Shown piece by piece: positions 7,764 through 15,053 of a stretch of DNA of 64,000 nt. A program made the translations under genes and the position numbers. This DNA is from Acidobacteriota bacterium (GTDB taxonomy: Bacteria; Acidobacteriota; Blastocatellia; Pyrinomonadales; Pyrinomonadaceae): NCBI GenBank assembly GCA_018269075.1, contig JAFDVJ010000012.1, positions 249,200-313,199 on the forward strand. The letters run 5' to 3'. Position 1 is the stretch's first letter; every line of letters begins with the position of its first letter. The notes under the pieces are model-generated. The model saw only the letters and a list, made by a program, of their open reading frames with translations, was not told the origin of the DNA and ran no database searches.

Positions 7764-8877
7764 ACTTGACAAAATATCCCTGGCGCGCGCGCACTCTGAG
7801 CGGCTGCGGGCCGGTCAGGCCGACTTTCAGGTTGACGTAGCGATTGACCGGGAAATCGGCCTCGGAATAATACTGGACGAGATACTGCGCGCGGAGCTCG
7901 TTGGCGAGCTGGCGAAAGATCGTCGTCAGCATCTCCTGATTCTTTTTGACGTTGTAGGAATTGAGCACGCCGTCCTTGAGCGCGATCGGCTGGAATTTCG
8001 GCAGAAAAGCCGTGCCGCCGGTCTGGACGGCGAACTTGTCGAGCGTCGCCTGGCCGAACTGGCTCATCTTGTTGAGCTCGATCGAAGTGCCCGCCGGGTT
8101 GATCGAATAAAAGACCGTGTCGGCGTTCTGCAGCGACTTGAGAACGCGGGTCTGCTCGCGCGCGCTCGCCTCGTTGCGGTTCGCGACCGTCAGCTGGTAA
8201 AGGCTTTTCGAATCGATCGTGTCGATTTTTTTGCCGAGCTTTTTGTAGCCTTCGTCGAGCGCGTTGCGGACGCCCTCGCTGTTCGTGTCCTCGCCGTCGG
8301 AGATCACGACGATCACTTTCCGCGTCCCGGCCGGCGCGTTTTTATTCAAATAATCGGCGGCGATCCGGACGGTGTCGTAAAAGGCCGTGAACTGTTTGGT
8401 CGGCTGAATGTTTTTGATCGAGACCGCCGACTTTTCGCTGACGTCGCGCGACTGCACGAGCACCGGCCGCTCGCCGATCGTGAAGATCGTCGCGCGGTCT
8501 TCGGGCCGCATCACTTCCTGCAGAAATTTGGCGGCCGTGTCCTGTTCGAACTGGAACATCGCGTCGGTGCTCGCCGAAACGTCGAACAGAATCGCGATTT
8601 CGAGCGGCACCTTGTCGGCGTCCGAAACCTTTTCGATCTGCTGCGGCCGGTTTTCCTCGGCGATCGAAAAATCTTTGGCCGTCAGTCCCATCACGGGCTG
8701 GCCGGCGGCGTTCGTCACGGAAACCGGCACGACGACCAGTCGCGAAGAGACTCTGATCGGTTCCTCGTCGGTTTCGACCTTCGGCGTCGGCGTCGGCGTC
8801 TGCGCCAGAGCGGTGAGCGCGAGCGCCGCGACGACCGCAAAACTGTAAAATATTCTCGGCGGCTTAAGGTGTTTCAT
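7762..8877 (-). CDS. VWFA-domain protein (acidobacterial VWFA-related family)
   Basis: 371 residues with a signal peptide (FAVVAALALTALAQ, cleavage near 26), a TPTPTP linker, an Ig-like strand region (SRLVVVPVSVTNAAGQPV) and a von Willebrand A domain from about residue 93. The MIDAS motif DVSAS is at D99, S101 and S103, with SDGEDTNS later, so divalent-metal binding is likely intact. The arrangement matches the VWFA-related Acidobacterial domain family, whose members are secreted and functionally uncharacterised. GAG-rich sequence precedes the ATG. The stop overlaps a GGATTTC array. It follows the OmpA-like gene on the same strand but is separated from it by a terminator. Confidence 0.9.
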   Translation of the reverse strand: MKHLKPPRIFYSFAVVAALALTALAQTPTPTPKVETDEEPIRVSSRLVVVPVSVTNAAGQPVMGLTAKDFSIAEENRPQQIEKVSDADKVPLEIAILFDVSASTDAMFQFEQDTAAKFLQEVMRPEDRATIFTIGERPVLVQSRDVSEKSAVSIKNIQPTKQFTAFYDTVRIAADYLNKNAPAGTRKVIVVISDGEDTNSEGVRNALDEGYKKLGKKIDTIDSKSLYQLTVANRNEASAREQTRVLKSLQNADTVFYSINPAGTSIELNKMSQFGQATLDKFAVQTGGTAFLPKFQPIALKDGVLNSYNVKKNQEMLTTIFRQLANELRAQYLVQYYSEADFPVNRYVNLKVGLTGPQPLRVRARQGYFVK

Positions 8878-8948
8878 ATCTCAAAGGTTTAGTTGCCGAT
8901 CGGGGGCGCGGCGGTTTGCCCTTTTTTCCGGACCGGCAGCCGAAAGAC

Positions 8949-9003
8949 AAAAAATTAAGGGCAAAAGGCGAAAAACCTGAATTTTTCGCCTTTGTTTGCC
9001 CTC
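8949..9003 (-). terminator. Intrinsic terminator after the OmpA-like gene
   Basis: On the minus strand GGGCAAA and AAGGCGAAAAA pair with their complements (8959-9001), followed by a T-rich run (8949-8956). It lies about 20 bp after the stop at 9021. Confidence 0.8.
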
Positions 9004-9020
9004 GTTTCGATTCAAATGAT

Positions 9021-10004
9021 TTACTGCTGATCGTTGGTCGACGGCGTGCTCGAAGAGTTCGTGCGGACCTCGACGTTCTGGTTGATGCCGCGGCTGACGA
9101 GCAGCTTGACTTCGACGCGGCGGTTCTGTTCGCGGCCCTCGCGGGTCGTGTTGTCGGCGACCGCCTTGAGCTCGCCGTAGCCGTACGACGTGCCGATGCG
9201 GCGCAGCGGGATGTCGTAGTTGTCGACGAGATAATCGATGACGGCCTGCGCGCGTTTCTGGCTGAGAACCTTGTTGCGCTGCGTGCTGCCTTCGGCCGAA
9301 GCGAAACCGGTGATTTCGATCGTATAGCCCTTGAGCTGCATCGCGGCCTGCGCGACCTGCGTCAGCTGGTCCTTGGCTTCCTGCGAAAGAACGGCGCTGT
9401 TGACCTTGAAATTGACGGTCGTCGCCGACTGAACGACGTAATCGTCGATCGCCGAGATCCGTTCATTGGTCGCGTTGACGCCCTTGATCGCGGCGTCGGC
9501 CGTTTCCTGCGCGGCCTTCGCGCCGCCGCGGGCGGCGTTCGAGATCGCCATCAATTCGTCGATCTGTCCCGACAGGCGCTGCTGATTTTCCTCGGTCTGG
9601 GCGAGCCGGTTCTCGGTCGGCGTGACGCGGCTGTCGATCGACTGCGCGACGCGGAAATCGTCCTTGCCGAAGCGGATCTTGGTCGCCGCGAGGCTGCCCG
9701 AGCTGTCGCCGCGGCCTTCGACCTTAAGATTCAGACCGCGCACGATCTGGCTCGACGCGATGCGGTCGCCGCCGCCGAACAGGCCGCCCTTGGTCTTGAT
9801 GCTCGTGTTCGAACCGATCATCACTTTCGTCTCGACGCCCGTCCCGTCGCGCATCACGAAGCTCGTGTCGTCCTTGGCGACGACGACGCCTTCGATTTCG
9901 TATTTTTTGCCGTTTTCCAACGAGCGCAGCTGGGCATCCTGGGCGAAAGCACCGACCGCGCCGATTAAAACTGCCAACATCAAAGCTGAAATTCTTTTCA
10001 ACAT
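9021..10004 (-). CDS. OmpA-family outer-membrane or peptidoglycan-binding protein
   Basis: 327 residues from the ATG at 10004. The in-frame ATG at 10019 is rejected because the GAGGAG ribosome binding site lies between the two. A signal peptide (MLKRISALMLAVLIGAVGAFA) is followed by a DUF5666-like beta region (EIEGVVVAKDDTSFVMRDG), a helical stretch (about 130-190) and a C-terminal OmpA domain (TVNFKVNSAVLSQEAKDQL, then ITGFASAEGS and REGREQNRRVEVKLL), the part that binds peptidoglycan. It probably tethers the envelope. The TATAAT-containing promoter at 10055-10083 and the terminator at 8949-9003 make it a single-gene unit. Confidence 0.88.
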   Translation of the reverse strand: MLKRISALMLAVLIGAVGAFAQDAQLRSLENGKKYEIEGVVVAKDDTSFVMRDGTGVETKVMIGSNTSIKTKGGLFGGGDRIASSQIVRGLNLKVEGRGDSSGSLAATKIRFGKDDFRVAQSIDSRVTPTENRLAQTEENQQRLSGQIDELMAISNAARGGAKAAQETADAAIKGVNATNERISAIDDYVVQSATTVNFKVNSAVLSQEAKDQLTQVAQAAMQLKGYTIEITGFASAEGSTQRNKVLSQKRAQAVIDYLVDNYDIPLRRIGTSYGYGELKAVADNTTREGREQNRRVEVKLLVSRGINQNVEVRTNSSSTPSTNDQQ

Positions 10005-10054
10005 AACTTTACTCCTCATTCCTTGCTAAATGGATTCAAATTCAAAATTACGGG

Positions 10055-10083
10055 ATTATAACTCAGATTTTAAGACGTGTTGA
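10055..10083 (-). promoter_or_regulatory. Probable sigma-70 promoter of the OmpA-like gene
   Basis: Minus strand: TCAACA (10083-10078), a 17-bp spacer and a perfect TATAAT (10060-10055), giving a leader of about 45 nt before the ATG at 10004. The -35 is only a 4/6 match. Confidence 0.5.
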
Positions 10084-10330
10084 AAGCGGTTTAAGTTGTC
10101 GGAGAATTCGATTTTTTTCAAAACCTGCAAACTTTTTATTAACACCACTTAAAATCTTGACATATTCCGCGTTAATTTTTCAACAAAAATCGCATATTCA
10201 ATTATCGTGCCAAATCGGGGAAAGTTTCCCGATTTTTTGTAAGTTCTTTTATTACAAAGAGTTTAGAAAAAAAGGGCGGAAAGAGACAGTTACACGAAAT
10301 AGTGTTCGATTTGCGGACAGGGACGGTTTT
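10084..10330. other. Gene-free AT-rich stretch
   Basis: No supported gene. The only structure seen is a small hairpin (AAATCGGG with its complement, about 10210-10235) followed by TTTTTT on the plus strand; nothing obvious is transcribed into it. Confidence 0.5.
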
Positions 10331-10389
10331 GAGACTCAAGACTCCTGACTTGAGTCTTGAGTCTTGAGTCTTGAGTCTTGAGTCTTAAG
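10331..10389. repeat. GAGTCTT heptamer array
   Basis: Tandem GAGTCTT units preceded by a short opposite arm (GAGACTCAAGACTCC), giving an inverted pair with almost no core. Confidence 0.85.
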
Positions 10390-10469
10390 AAAATCCGAAC
10401 CCCGAAATCATTGGTGTTAAAAGGATTTAATGAATCGGAAGGGGCGGCCGAAAGTATTTGAAAAATAAA

Positions 10470-10735
10470 ATCCTGCTTAAGCCTGTTGACAGGCGACAGA
10501 ATATAGCGACAGGCGCCAGCCTGTCGGCAAGCGCGCAACCAAATCCTAAAGCCTGTTTACAGGCGACAGAAGAAAGACGTTTATTAATACAGACCGCTCG
10601 TGGTTATCGATATTCGGCCCGCGGCCGCGCGAAAACCTCTGTCGCCTGCGGGCAGGCTCGAATCCATATCGGGCCGTTGACTACAGGCTCGCGCCTGTCG
10701 CTAAAATCTTCCGCCTGTTCCACAGGCTCAATTCG
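10470..10735. repeat. Cluster of REP-IV (AGCCTG...CAGGCGACAG) palindromes
   Basis: Repeated motifs such as GCCTGTTGACAGGCGACAG and CAGGCTCGCGCCTGTCGC in both orientations, forming several short hairpins. Related sequence occurs near 22605, inside 40627-40905 and at 63978-64000. No gene here. Confidence 0.7.
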
Positions 10736-10766
10736 GAATGATTGTCGGATTTATTTTCAAAGACCA

Positions 10767-10834
10767 TAAGTCTTAAGTCTAGAGTCTTGAGTCTTAAGAA
10801 AATCCGAAATCCGAAATCCGAAATCCGAAATCCA
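10767..10834. repeat. GAGTCTT array fused to a GGATTTC array
   Basis: TAAGTCTTAAGTCTAGAGTC units are followed immediately by GAAATCC units, ending 6 bp from the E2 gene stop at 10841. Two unrelated heptamer families are joined head to tail. Confidence 0.85.
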
Positions 10835-10840
10835 TTGACC

Positions 10841-12595
10841 TTAAAGCGAGAACGGCGTCGTTTCGAGATATTCCTTCATAAACGAAAGGAATCGCTCGGC
10901 GTCCGCGCCGTCGACGATCCGGTGATCGTAAGTCAATGCGAAATAAGCCATCTGGCGGATCGCGATATAATCGTCGCCGTCGGGCGTCGTGAGCACCTTC
11001 GGCCGTTTTTCGATCGCGCCGACGCAGAGGATCGCGACCTGCGGCTGGTTGATGATCGGCGTTCCGAAAAGCCCGCCGAAGACGCCCGGATTCGTGATCG
11101 TAAACGTTCCGCCCTGGACTTCGTCGGGCATCAGCTTTTTCGTCCGCGCGCGGTCGGCCAGATCGTTCGCCGTCAGCGCGAGCCCCGACAGCGACAGCGT
11201 GTCGGCCTTTTTGATGACCGGCACGATCAGCCCCCAGTCGAGCGCGACCGCCATCCCGAGATTGATGTCGCCCTTGTAGATGATGTTCCCGTCGGCGACC
11301 TGCGCGTTGACGACCGGGAATTTCCGCAAAGCCTGGTTGACCGTCTGAAAAACGAACGGCATAAACGTCAGTTTGGTGCCGAAACGCGCCTGAAACTCGT
11401 CCTTGTGCCTGCTGCGGAACTTCGCGACGTTCGTCATATCGATTTCGTACACGCTCGTGACGTGCGCCGAGGTCTGTTTCGAGAACGTCATATGCTCGGC
11501 GATCTTCCGGCGCATCACCGACATCGGCTCGACCCGATCACCCGATGTCGGATGTTGGATGGCGGATGGCGGAGGTTGGACGGCCGGTTTGACGGGCGTC
11601 GCGACGGGCGCGGAGACGGGCGCGGCGACTTTGCCGACCATCAGATCCTGCGGGCGGAGCGCGGCGCCGGTCTCGATGAAGTTGAGGATGTCGTTTTTCG
11701 TGACGCGGCCGCTCAGACCGCTGCCCGGAATGCGCGTGATATCGATGCCGTGCTCTCGGGCGATGTTGCGGACGAGCGGCGAAGACTTCGTGCGGCGCAG
11801 CTCTTCGACCGAAATCGCGCCGCCGCCGGCGCTCGCGGCCGCGATCCGGACGGGTTCGGCCGGCGCGGCTTCGACGGGTTTCGGCGCTTCGACCGGCGCG
11901 GCGGCGACCGGCGTTTCGACCGGTTTCGGCGCTTCGGCGACCGGCGCGGCGGCCGCGCCTTCCGCGCCGACGAGCGCGACGACCGTCCCGACTTCGACCG
12001 TTTCGCCTTCGGCCGCACGAATTTCGAGCAGCGTGCCGGCCGCCGGCGACGGCACTTCGGCGTCGACCTTGTCGGTCGAGATCTCGAGCAGCGGCTCGTC
12101 TTTTTCGATCCGGTCGCCGACCGCTTTGAGCCATTTCGAGACGGTTCCCTCGGTGATCGATTCGCCCATCTGCGGCATCACGACTTCGGTCAGAGGGGAT
12201 TTCGGATTTCGGATTTCGGATTTCGGATTTTCGGCGGCCGGTGCGGGCGTTTCGACAACGGGCGCGGGCGTTTCGACGGTCGGCGCGGGCGTTTCGACGA
12301 CGGGCGCGGCGGGCGTTTCCGTTTTGGCCGGCGGCGGTGCGGCGGCACCGGCTTCGGCGGCTTCGCCGATGACGGCGACGACCGTCCCGACTTCGACGGT
12401 TTCGCCTTCGGCCGTGCGGATTTCCAAAAGCACGCCGGCGCCGGGCGCGGGCACTTCGGCGTCGACCTTGTCGGTCGAGATTTCGAGGATCGGCTCGTCT
12501 TTTTCGATCTTATCGCCGACCGCCTTCAGCCATTTCGAAACCGTTCCTTCCGTTATCGATTCGCCCATCTGCGGCATCACAACTTCTACGCTCAT
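10841..12595 (-). CDS. 2-oxo acid dehydrogenase E2 acyltransferase with two lipoyl domains
   Basis: 584 residues: lipoyl domain 1 (about 2-78, lipoyl-lysine K43 in STDKVDAEV), an Ala-Pro-Thr linker, lipoyl domain 2 (about 136-211, K176), a second linker, the peripheral-subunit-binding domain (about 272-308, SSPLVRNIAREHGIDITRIPG) and the catalytic domain ending in TYDHRIVDG (H558, D562). It is the acyl-transferring core of a pyruvate, 2-oxoglutarate or branched-chain complex; the duplicated lipoyl domains and KVDAEVP signature resemble SucB, but the substrate is not decided. LpdA at 54525 could be its E3. Both linkers contain translated intergenic repeats: NPKSEIRNPKS (123-133) and PSAIQHPTSGD (343-353). 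GGAG lies 6 bp before the ATG. Confidence 0.93.
   Translation of the reverse strand: MSVEVVMPQMGESITEGTVSKWLKAVGDKIEKDEPILEISTDKVDAEVPAPGAGVLLEIRTAEGETVEVGTVVAVIGEAAEAGAAAPPPAKTETPAAPVVETPAPTVETPAPVVETPAPAAENPKSEIRNPKSPLTEVVMPQMGESITEGTVSKWLKAVGDRIEKDEPLLEISTDKVDAEVPSPAAGTLLEIRAAEGETVEVGTVVALVGAEGAAAAPVAEAPKPVETPVAAAPVEAPKPVEAAPAEPVRIAAASAGGGAISVEELRRTKSSPLVRNIAREHGIDITRIPGSGLSGRVTKNDILNFIETGAALRPQDLMVGKVAAPVSAPVATPVKPAVQPPPSAIQHPTSGDRVEPMSVMRRKIAEHMTFSKQTSAHVTSVYEIDMTNVAKFRSRHKDEFQARFGTKLTFMPFVFQTVNQALRKFPVVNAQVADGNIIYKGDINLGMAVALDWGLIVPVIKKADTLSLSGLALTANDLADRARTKKLMPDEVQGGTFTITNPGVFGGLFGTPIINQPQVAILCVGAIEKRPKVLTTPDGDDYIAIRQMAYFALTYDHRIVDGADAERFLSFMKEYLETTPFSL
12198..12231. repeat. GGATTTC array captured in frame in the E2 gene
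   Basis: About 4.5 GGATTTC units identical to the intergenic family lie inside the coding sequence and encode (minus strand) the NPKSEIRNPKS linker. A second invader, a GGATGGC/GGATGTC-type array, lies at about 11543-11580. Confidence 0.9.
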
Positions 12596-12659
12596 AATAT
12601 CTCCGTGTAAAAAAATTTATTGCTTTATAAAATTATCAAATGAATAGAATACTAAATAA

Positions 12660-12768
12660 AGTGGTCAAAAGTGAAAAAGTGGAAAAGTGAAAAAGTGGAA
12701 AAGTGAAAAAGTTTTGTCAGTTTGCGGGCGCCAACTTTTCCACTTTTCCACTTTTTCACTTTTCCCCT
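12660..12768. repeat. Inverted 8-bp arrays (GTGAAAAA/GTGGAAAA)
   Basis: A left arm of alternating GTGAAAAA and GTGGAAAA units, a short core (about 12712-12733) and a right arm of the complement that ends at the TAA of the gene at 12770. Confidence 0.88.
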
Positions 12769-12769
12769 T

Positions 12770-13468
12770 TTATTCACTGATCAGTTTGGCGATCAGAAAG
12801 GCCGCGCCGGCGGCGGCGCTGCCGATGAAGCAGGTCTGGAGCGCGCTTTTCAGCGGTTTCGCGCCCGTGAAGCGGCCCTTGACGTAGCCGAACACGAAGA
12901 GCGCGACGACCGTGATGACGACCGACCAGACCAAAGCCTGGTGCGCTTCGCTCATTAAGATATACGGAACGAGCGGGATCAGCCCGCCGAACGCGTACGC
13001 GCCGCCGATCGTCAGACCGCTCTGCAAGGCGCGCTTCGGTTCGGGCTTTTCGAGGCCCAATTCGAAGCGCATCATAAAATCGGCGAAATCCTTCGGCCGG
13101 GCGGCGAGCGATTCGACGATCGGCGCGGCCTCGGCGGGCGTCAGACCGTAGGTTTCGAGGATCTCGAAGACCTCGTCCTTTTCGTGGTCGAGCATCTTGT
13201 CGATCTCGTAGATCTCGCGCCGGTATTCGCTGTCGTAATGCTCGGCGTCGGACTTGCCGGCGAGGTACCCGCCGAGGCCCATCGCGATCGAGCCGGCGAC
13301 GATCTCGGCAAAACCGGCCGTGACGATGATCGAGGACGAGGCGACCGCGCCGGAAAGGCCGGCGGCGAGCGCGAACGGGACGGTCAGACCGTCGGACATC
13401 CCGATCACGATGTCGCGGACGATCTCGCCCGAAGTGAAATGTTTTTCGATATGCGGAGTTTGCGGCAT
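12770..13468 (-). CDS. VIT1/CCC1-family iron or manganese transporter
   Basis: 232 residues. The N-terminal EKHFTSGEIVRDIVIGMSDGLTVPFALAAGL is the hallmark of VIT1/CCC1 proteins; five likely membrane helices follow, with the acidic metal-binding insertion (DAEHYDSEYRREIYEIDKML) between helices 2 and 3. Family members move Fe2+ or Mn2+ out of the cytosol or into compartments. The gene stands alone. No metal-responsive element is visible upstream, although a probable manganese riboswitch occurs at the far end of the window. The stop codon abuts an 8-bp repeat array. Confidence 0.92.
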   Translation of the reverse strand: MPQTPHIEKHFTSGEIVRDIVIGMSDGLTVPFALAAGLSGAVASSSIIVTAGFAEIVAGSIAMGLGGYLAGKSDAEHYDSEYRREIYEIDKMLDHEKDEVFEILETYGLTPAEAAPIVESLAARPKDFADFMMRFELGLEKPEPKRALQSGLTIGGAYAFGGLIPLVPYILMSEAHQALVWSVVITVVALFVFGYVKGRFTGAKPLKSALQTCFIGSAAAGAAFLIAKLISE

Positions 13469-13498
13469 TCCGGTAATTGTATCAATATTTTATCAATA

Positions 13499-13588
13499 GT
13501 CGCGAGTCGCGAGTCGAGAGTCGAGAGTCATCTGACTTCTATTTTTTCAAACCGACTCTCCACTCTCCACTCTCCACTCTCCACTCTA
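13499..13588. repeat. Inverted GAGAGTS heptamer arrays
   Basis: CGAGTCGAGAGTCGAGAGTC on the left, a core of about 35 bp, then CTCTCCA units on the right that end 6 bp before the ATG at 13595. Confidence 0.88.
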
Positions 13589-13594
13589 AAAGTT

Positions 13595-14068
13595 ATGCCC
13601 GTCATCACCATCGAAACCGAAATCAGCGCGCCGATCGGCCGGGTCTTCGATCTCGCGCGGTCGATCGACCTGCACGCCGCATCGCAGTCGAAATCGCAGG
13701 AAAAAGCGGTCGCCGGCGTCACCGAAGGCTTGATCGGCCTGAACGAAAGCGTCACCTGGGAAGCGACGCATTTCGGCGTCCGGCAGCGGCTCTCGTCGAT
13801 CATCACCGCCTACAAAAAACCGTTTTACTTTCAGGACGTGATGGTCGAAGGCGCGTTCCGGCGCTTCGCGCACGATCATTTTTTCAAACAGAAAGATTTG
13901 AAGACCGTCCTGATGACCGAAATCTTCGATTACGAATCGCCCTTCCGGATTTTCGGCCGGATCGCCGACGCGCTCTTTCTCGAAAGATATATGCGAAGGC
14001 TTTTGACCGAAAAAAGCCTCGTCATCAAACGGACGGCCGAGGGCGACGACTGGCGGAAGTTTCTTTAA
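13595..14068 (+). CDS. SRPBCC-family (polyketide cyclase/START-like) protein
   Basis: 157 residues from the ATG at 13595; longer frames upstream run antisense through the VIT1 gene and the repeat. It starts with PVITIETEISAPIGRVFDLARSID, the first strand and helix typical of SRPBCC folds, and ends in helix ALFLERYMRRLLTEKSLVIK. Such proteins form a hydrophobic ligand pocket; no ligand can be assigned. There is no recognisable ribosome binding site because the repeat array runs almost to the start codon. A GAGTCTT array begins 3 bp after the stop. Confidence 0.82.
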   Translation: MPVITIETEISAPIGRVFDLARSIDLHAASQSKSQEKAVAGVTEGLIGLNESVTWEATHFGVRQRLSSIITAYKKPFYFQDVMVEGAFRRFAHDHFFKQKDLKTVLMTEIFDYESPFRIFGRIADALFLERYMRRLLTEKSLVIKRTAEGDDWRKFL

Positions 14069-14070
14069 AA

Positions 14071-14213
14071 GTCCTGAGTCTGAAGTCTTGAGTCCTGAGT
14101 CCTCGTCGCCAACGGGCATTTCCGGCGGCGGCCGCGTTTTTATATTGCCGGACAGTTTCGTCAGCCGACTCAAGACTCAAGACTCAAGACTCAAGACTCA
14201 AGACTCAAGACTT
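14071..14213. repeat. Inverted GAGTCTT arrays with 60-bp core
   Basis: GAGTCCT/GAGTCTT arm (14071-14102), a GC-rich core, and a right arm of CAAGACT units (about 14166-14213). The right arm overlaps the end of the minus-strand gene at 14198 and supplies its last codons and TGA. Confidence 0.9.
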
Positions 14214-14629
14214 CTCTTCCTCTCGATCGTCCGGATCGCGCTTTCGACGTCGTGGATCGCGTCGGAGAGGGTGATCTTTTCGCCTTTCTTTTTGCGGATC
14301 TCGCAAGTCAGACGGCCGTTCGACGAGCTCGTTTCGACCGTTTCGATCTCGTCCCAGCGGGCGGCGAATTTCCGGTATGTGAAGCCGTTTTCGTAAATCT
14401 TCAAAACGTTTTTCCGGAGCATCAGCCAGCCGAGCATCGTCAGCAGATAGACGATCAGAAACGCCGACGAGAGAAAGAAATAGAGAAAATTCTTCCACAT
14501 CGAGAACATCACCATCGTCACCATAAAAAACAGAAACGAGAGCACCGCGACGATCACCGTCCGCTGCAGGTACGCCGGCGCGATCGCGTGAACGGCGACG
14601 AGCTTTCCGAGTTTTGGCTGTTCGGTCAT
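14198..14629 (-). CDS. Small two-TM membrane protein with PH-like tail
   Basis: 143 residues. Two adjacent membrane helices (TVIVAVLSFLFFMVTMVMF, and a second in YFFLSSAFLIVYLLTMLGW) are followed by a soluble part (LKIYENGFTYRKFAARWDEIETVE) resembling bacterial PH-like domains. Its role is unknown. The C-terminal SLES and the stop are encoded by a GAGTCTT repeat, so the original terminus may have been replaced. The gene stands alone, facing the SRPBCC gene. Confidence 0.68.
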   Translation of the reverse strand: MTEQPKLGKLVAVHAIAPAYLQRTVIVAVLSFLFFMVTMVMFSMWKNFLYFFLSSAFLIVYLLTMLGWLMLRKNVLKIYENGFTYRKFAARWDEIETVETSSSNGRLTCEIRKKKGEKITLSDAIHDVESAIRTIERKRSLES

Positions 14630-14659
14630 TGGTTGATAAAAATTACTTGCTTAATCAGA

Positions 14660-14803
14660 GTCCTGAGTCTTAAGTCTTGAGTCTTGAGTCTTAAGTCGTT
14701 CGGTTTCCGGGACGATTTTGTCATCGGTTCGTTTTTTCAACGGAAAGCCCGCGAAGCCGAAGACCGACTTAAGACTCAGGACTTAAGACTTAAGACTCGG
14801 ATT
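14660..14803. repeat. Inverted GAGTCTT/TAAGTCT arrays
   Basis: Left arm 14660-14698, an 80-bp core, right arm 14765-14803; same architecture as 14071-14213 with a different core. Confidence 0.88.
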
Positions 14804-14920
14804 TACCCCAAATCCGGCTCGATGATCGGAAGACGCCCGGCCCGCGAACCGATTTTACGGCGCGTGACGAAACCGGTTCGAACGAGCATCGCCCAAGAGC
14901 GCGAACGCCGGTTTAACTGT

Positions 14921-14985
14921 CCACCAAAAACACTAAAAACACTAAAATTATTTCGTGTTTTTGGTGTTTTTAGTGGATGCAAAAA
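14921..14985. repeat. Inverted AAAACACTA arrays
   Basis: CCACCAAAAACACTAAAAAC faces GTGTTTTTGGTGTTTTTAGT around a 10-bp core. One of several copies of this 9-bp family. The rest of 14804-15053 shows no gene. Confidence 0.85.
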
Positions 14986-15053
14986 AACGTTCGTGATCCG
15001 AATGTCGCTTTCCCCGACAATTCCGGCCGCCCGCTCAGCTCAGTTCCGGGCAT

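Noticed and set aside
10210..10242. Intrinsic terminator (AAATCGGG hairpin plus T run)
   Set aside because: No plus-strand gene precedes it; left as an unexplained hairpin.
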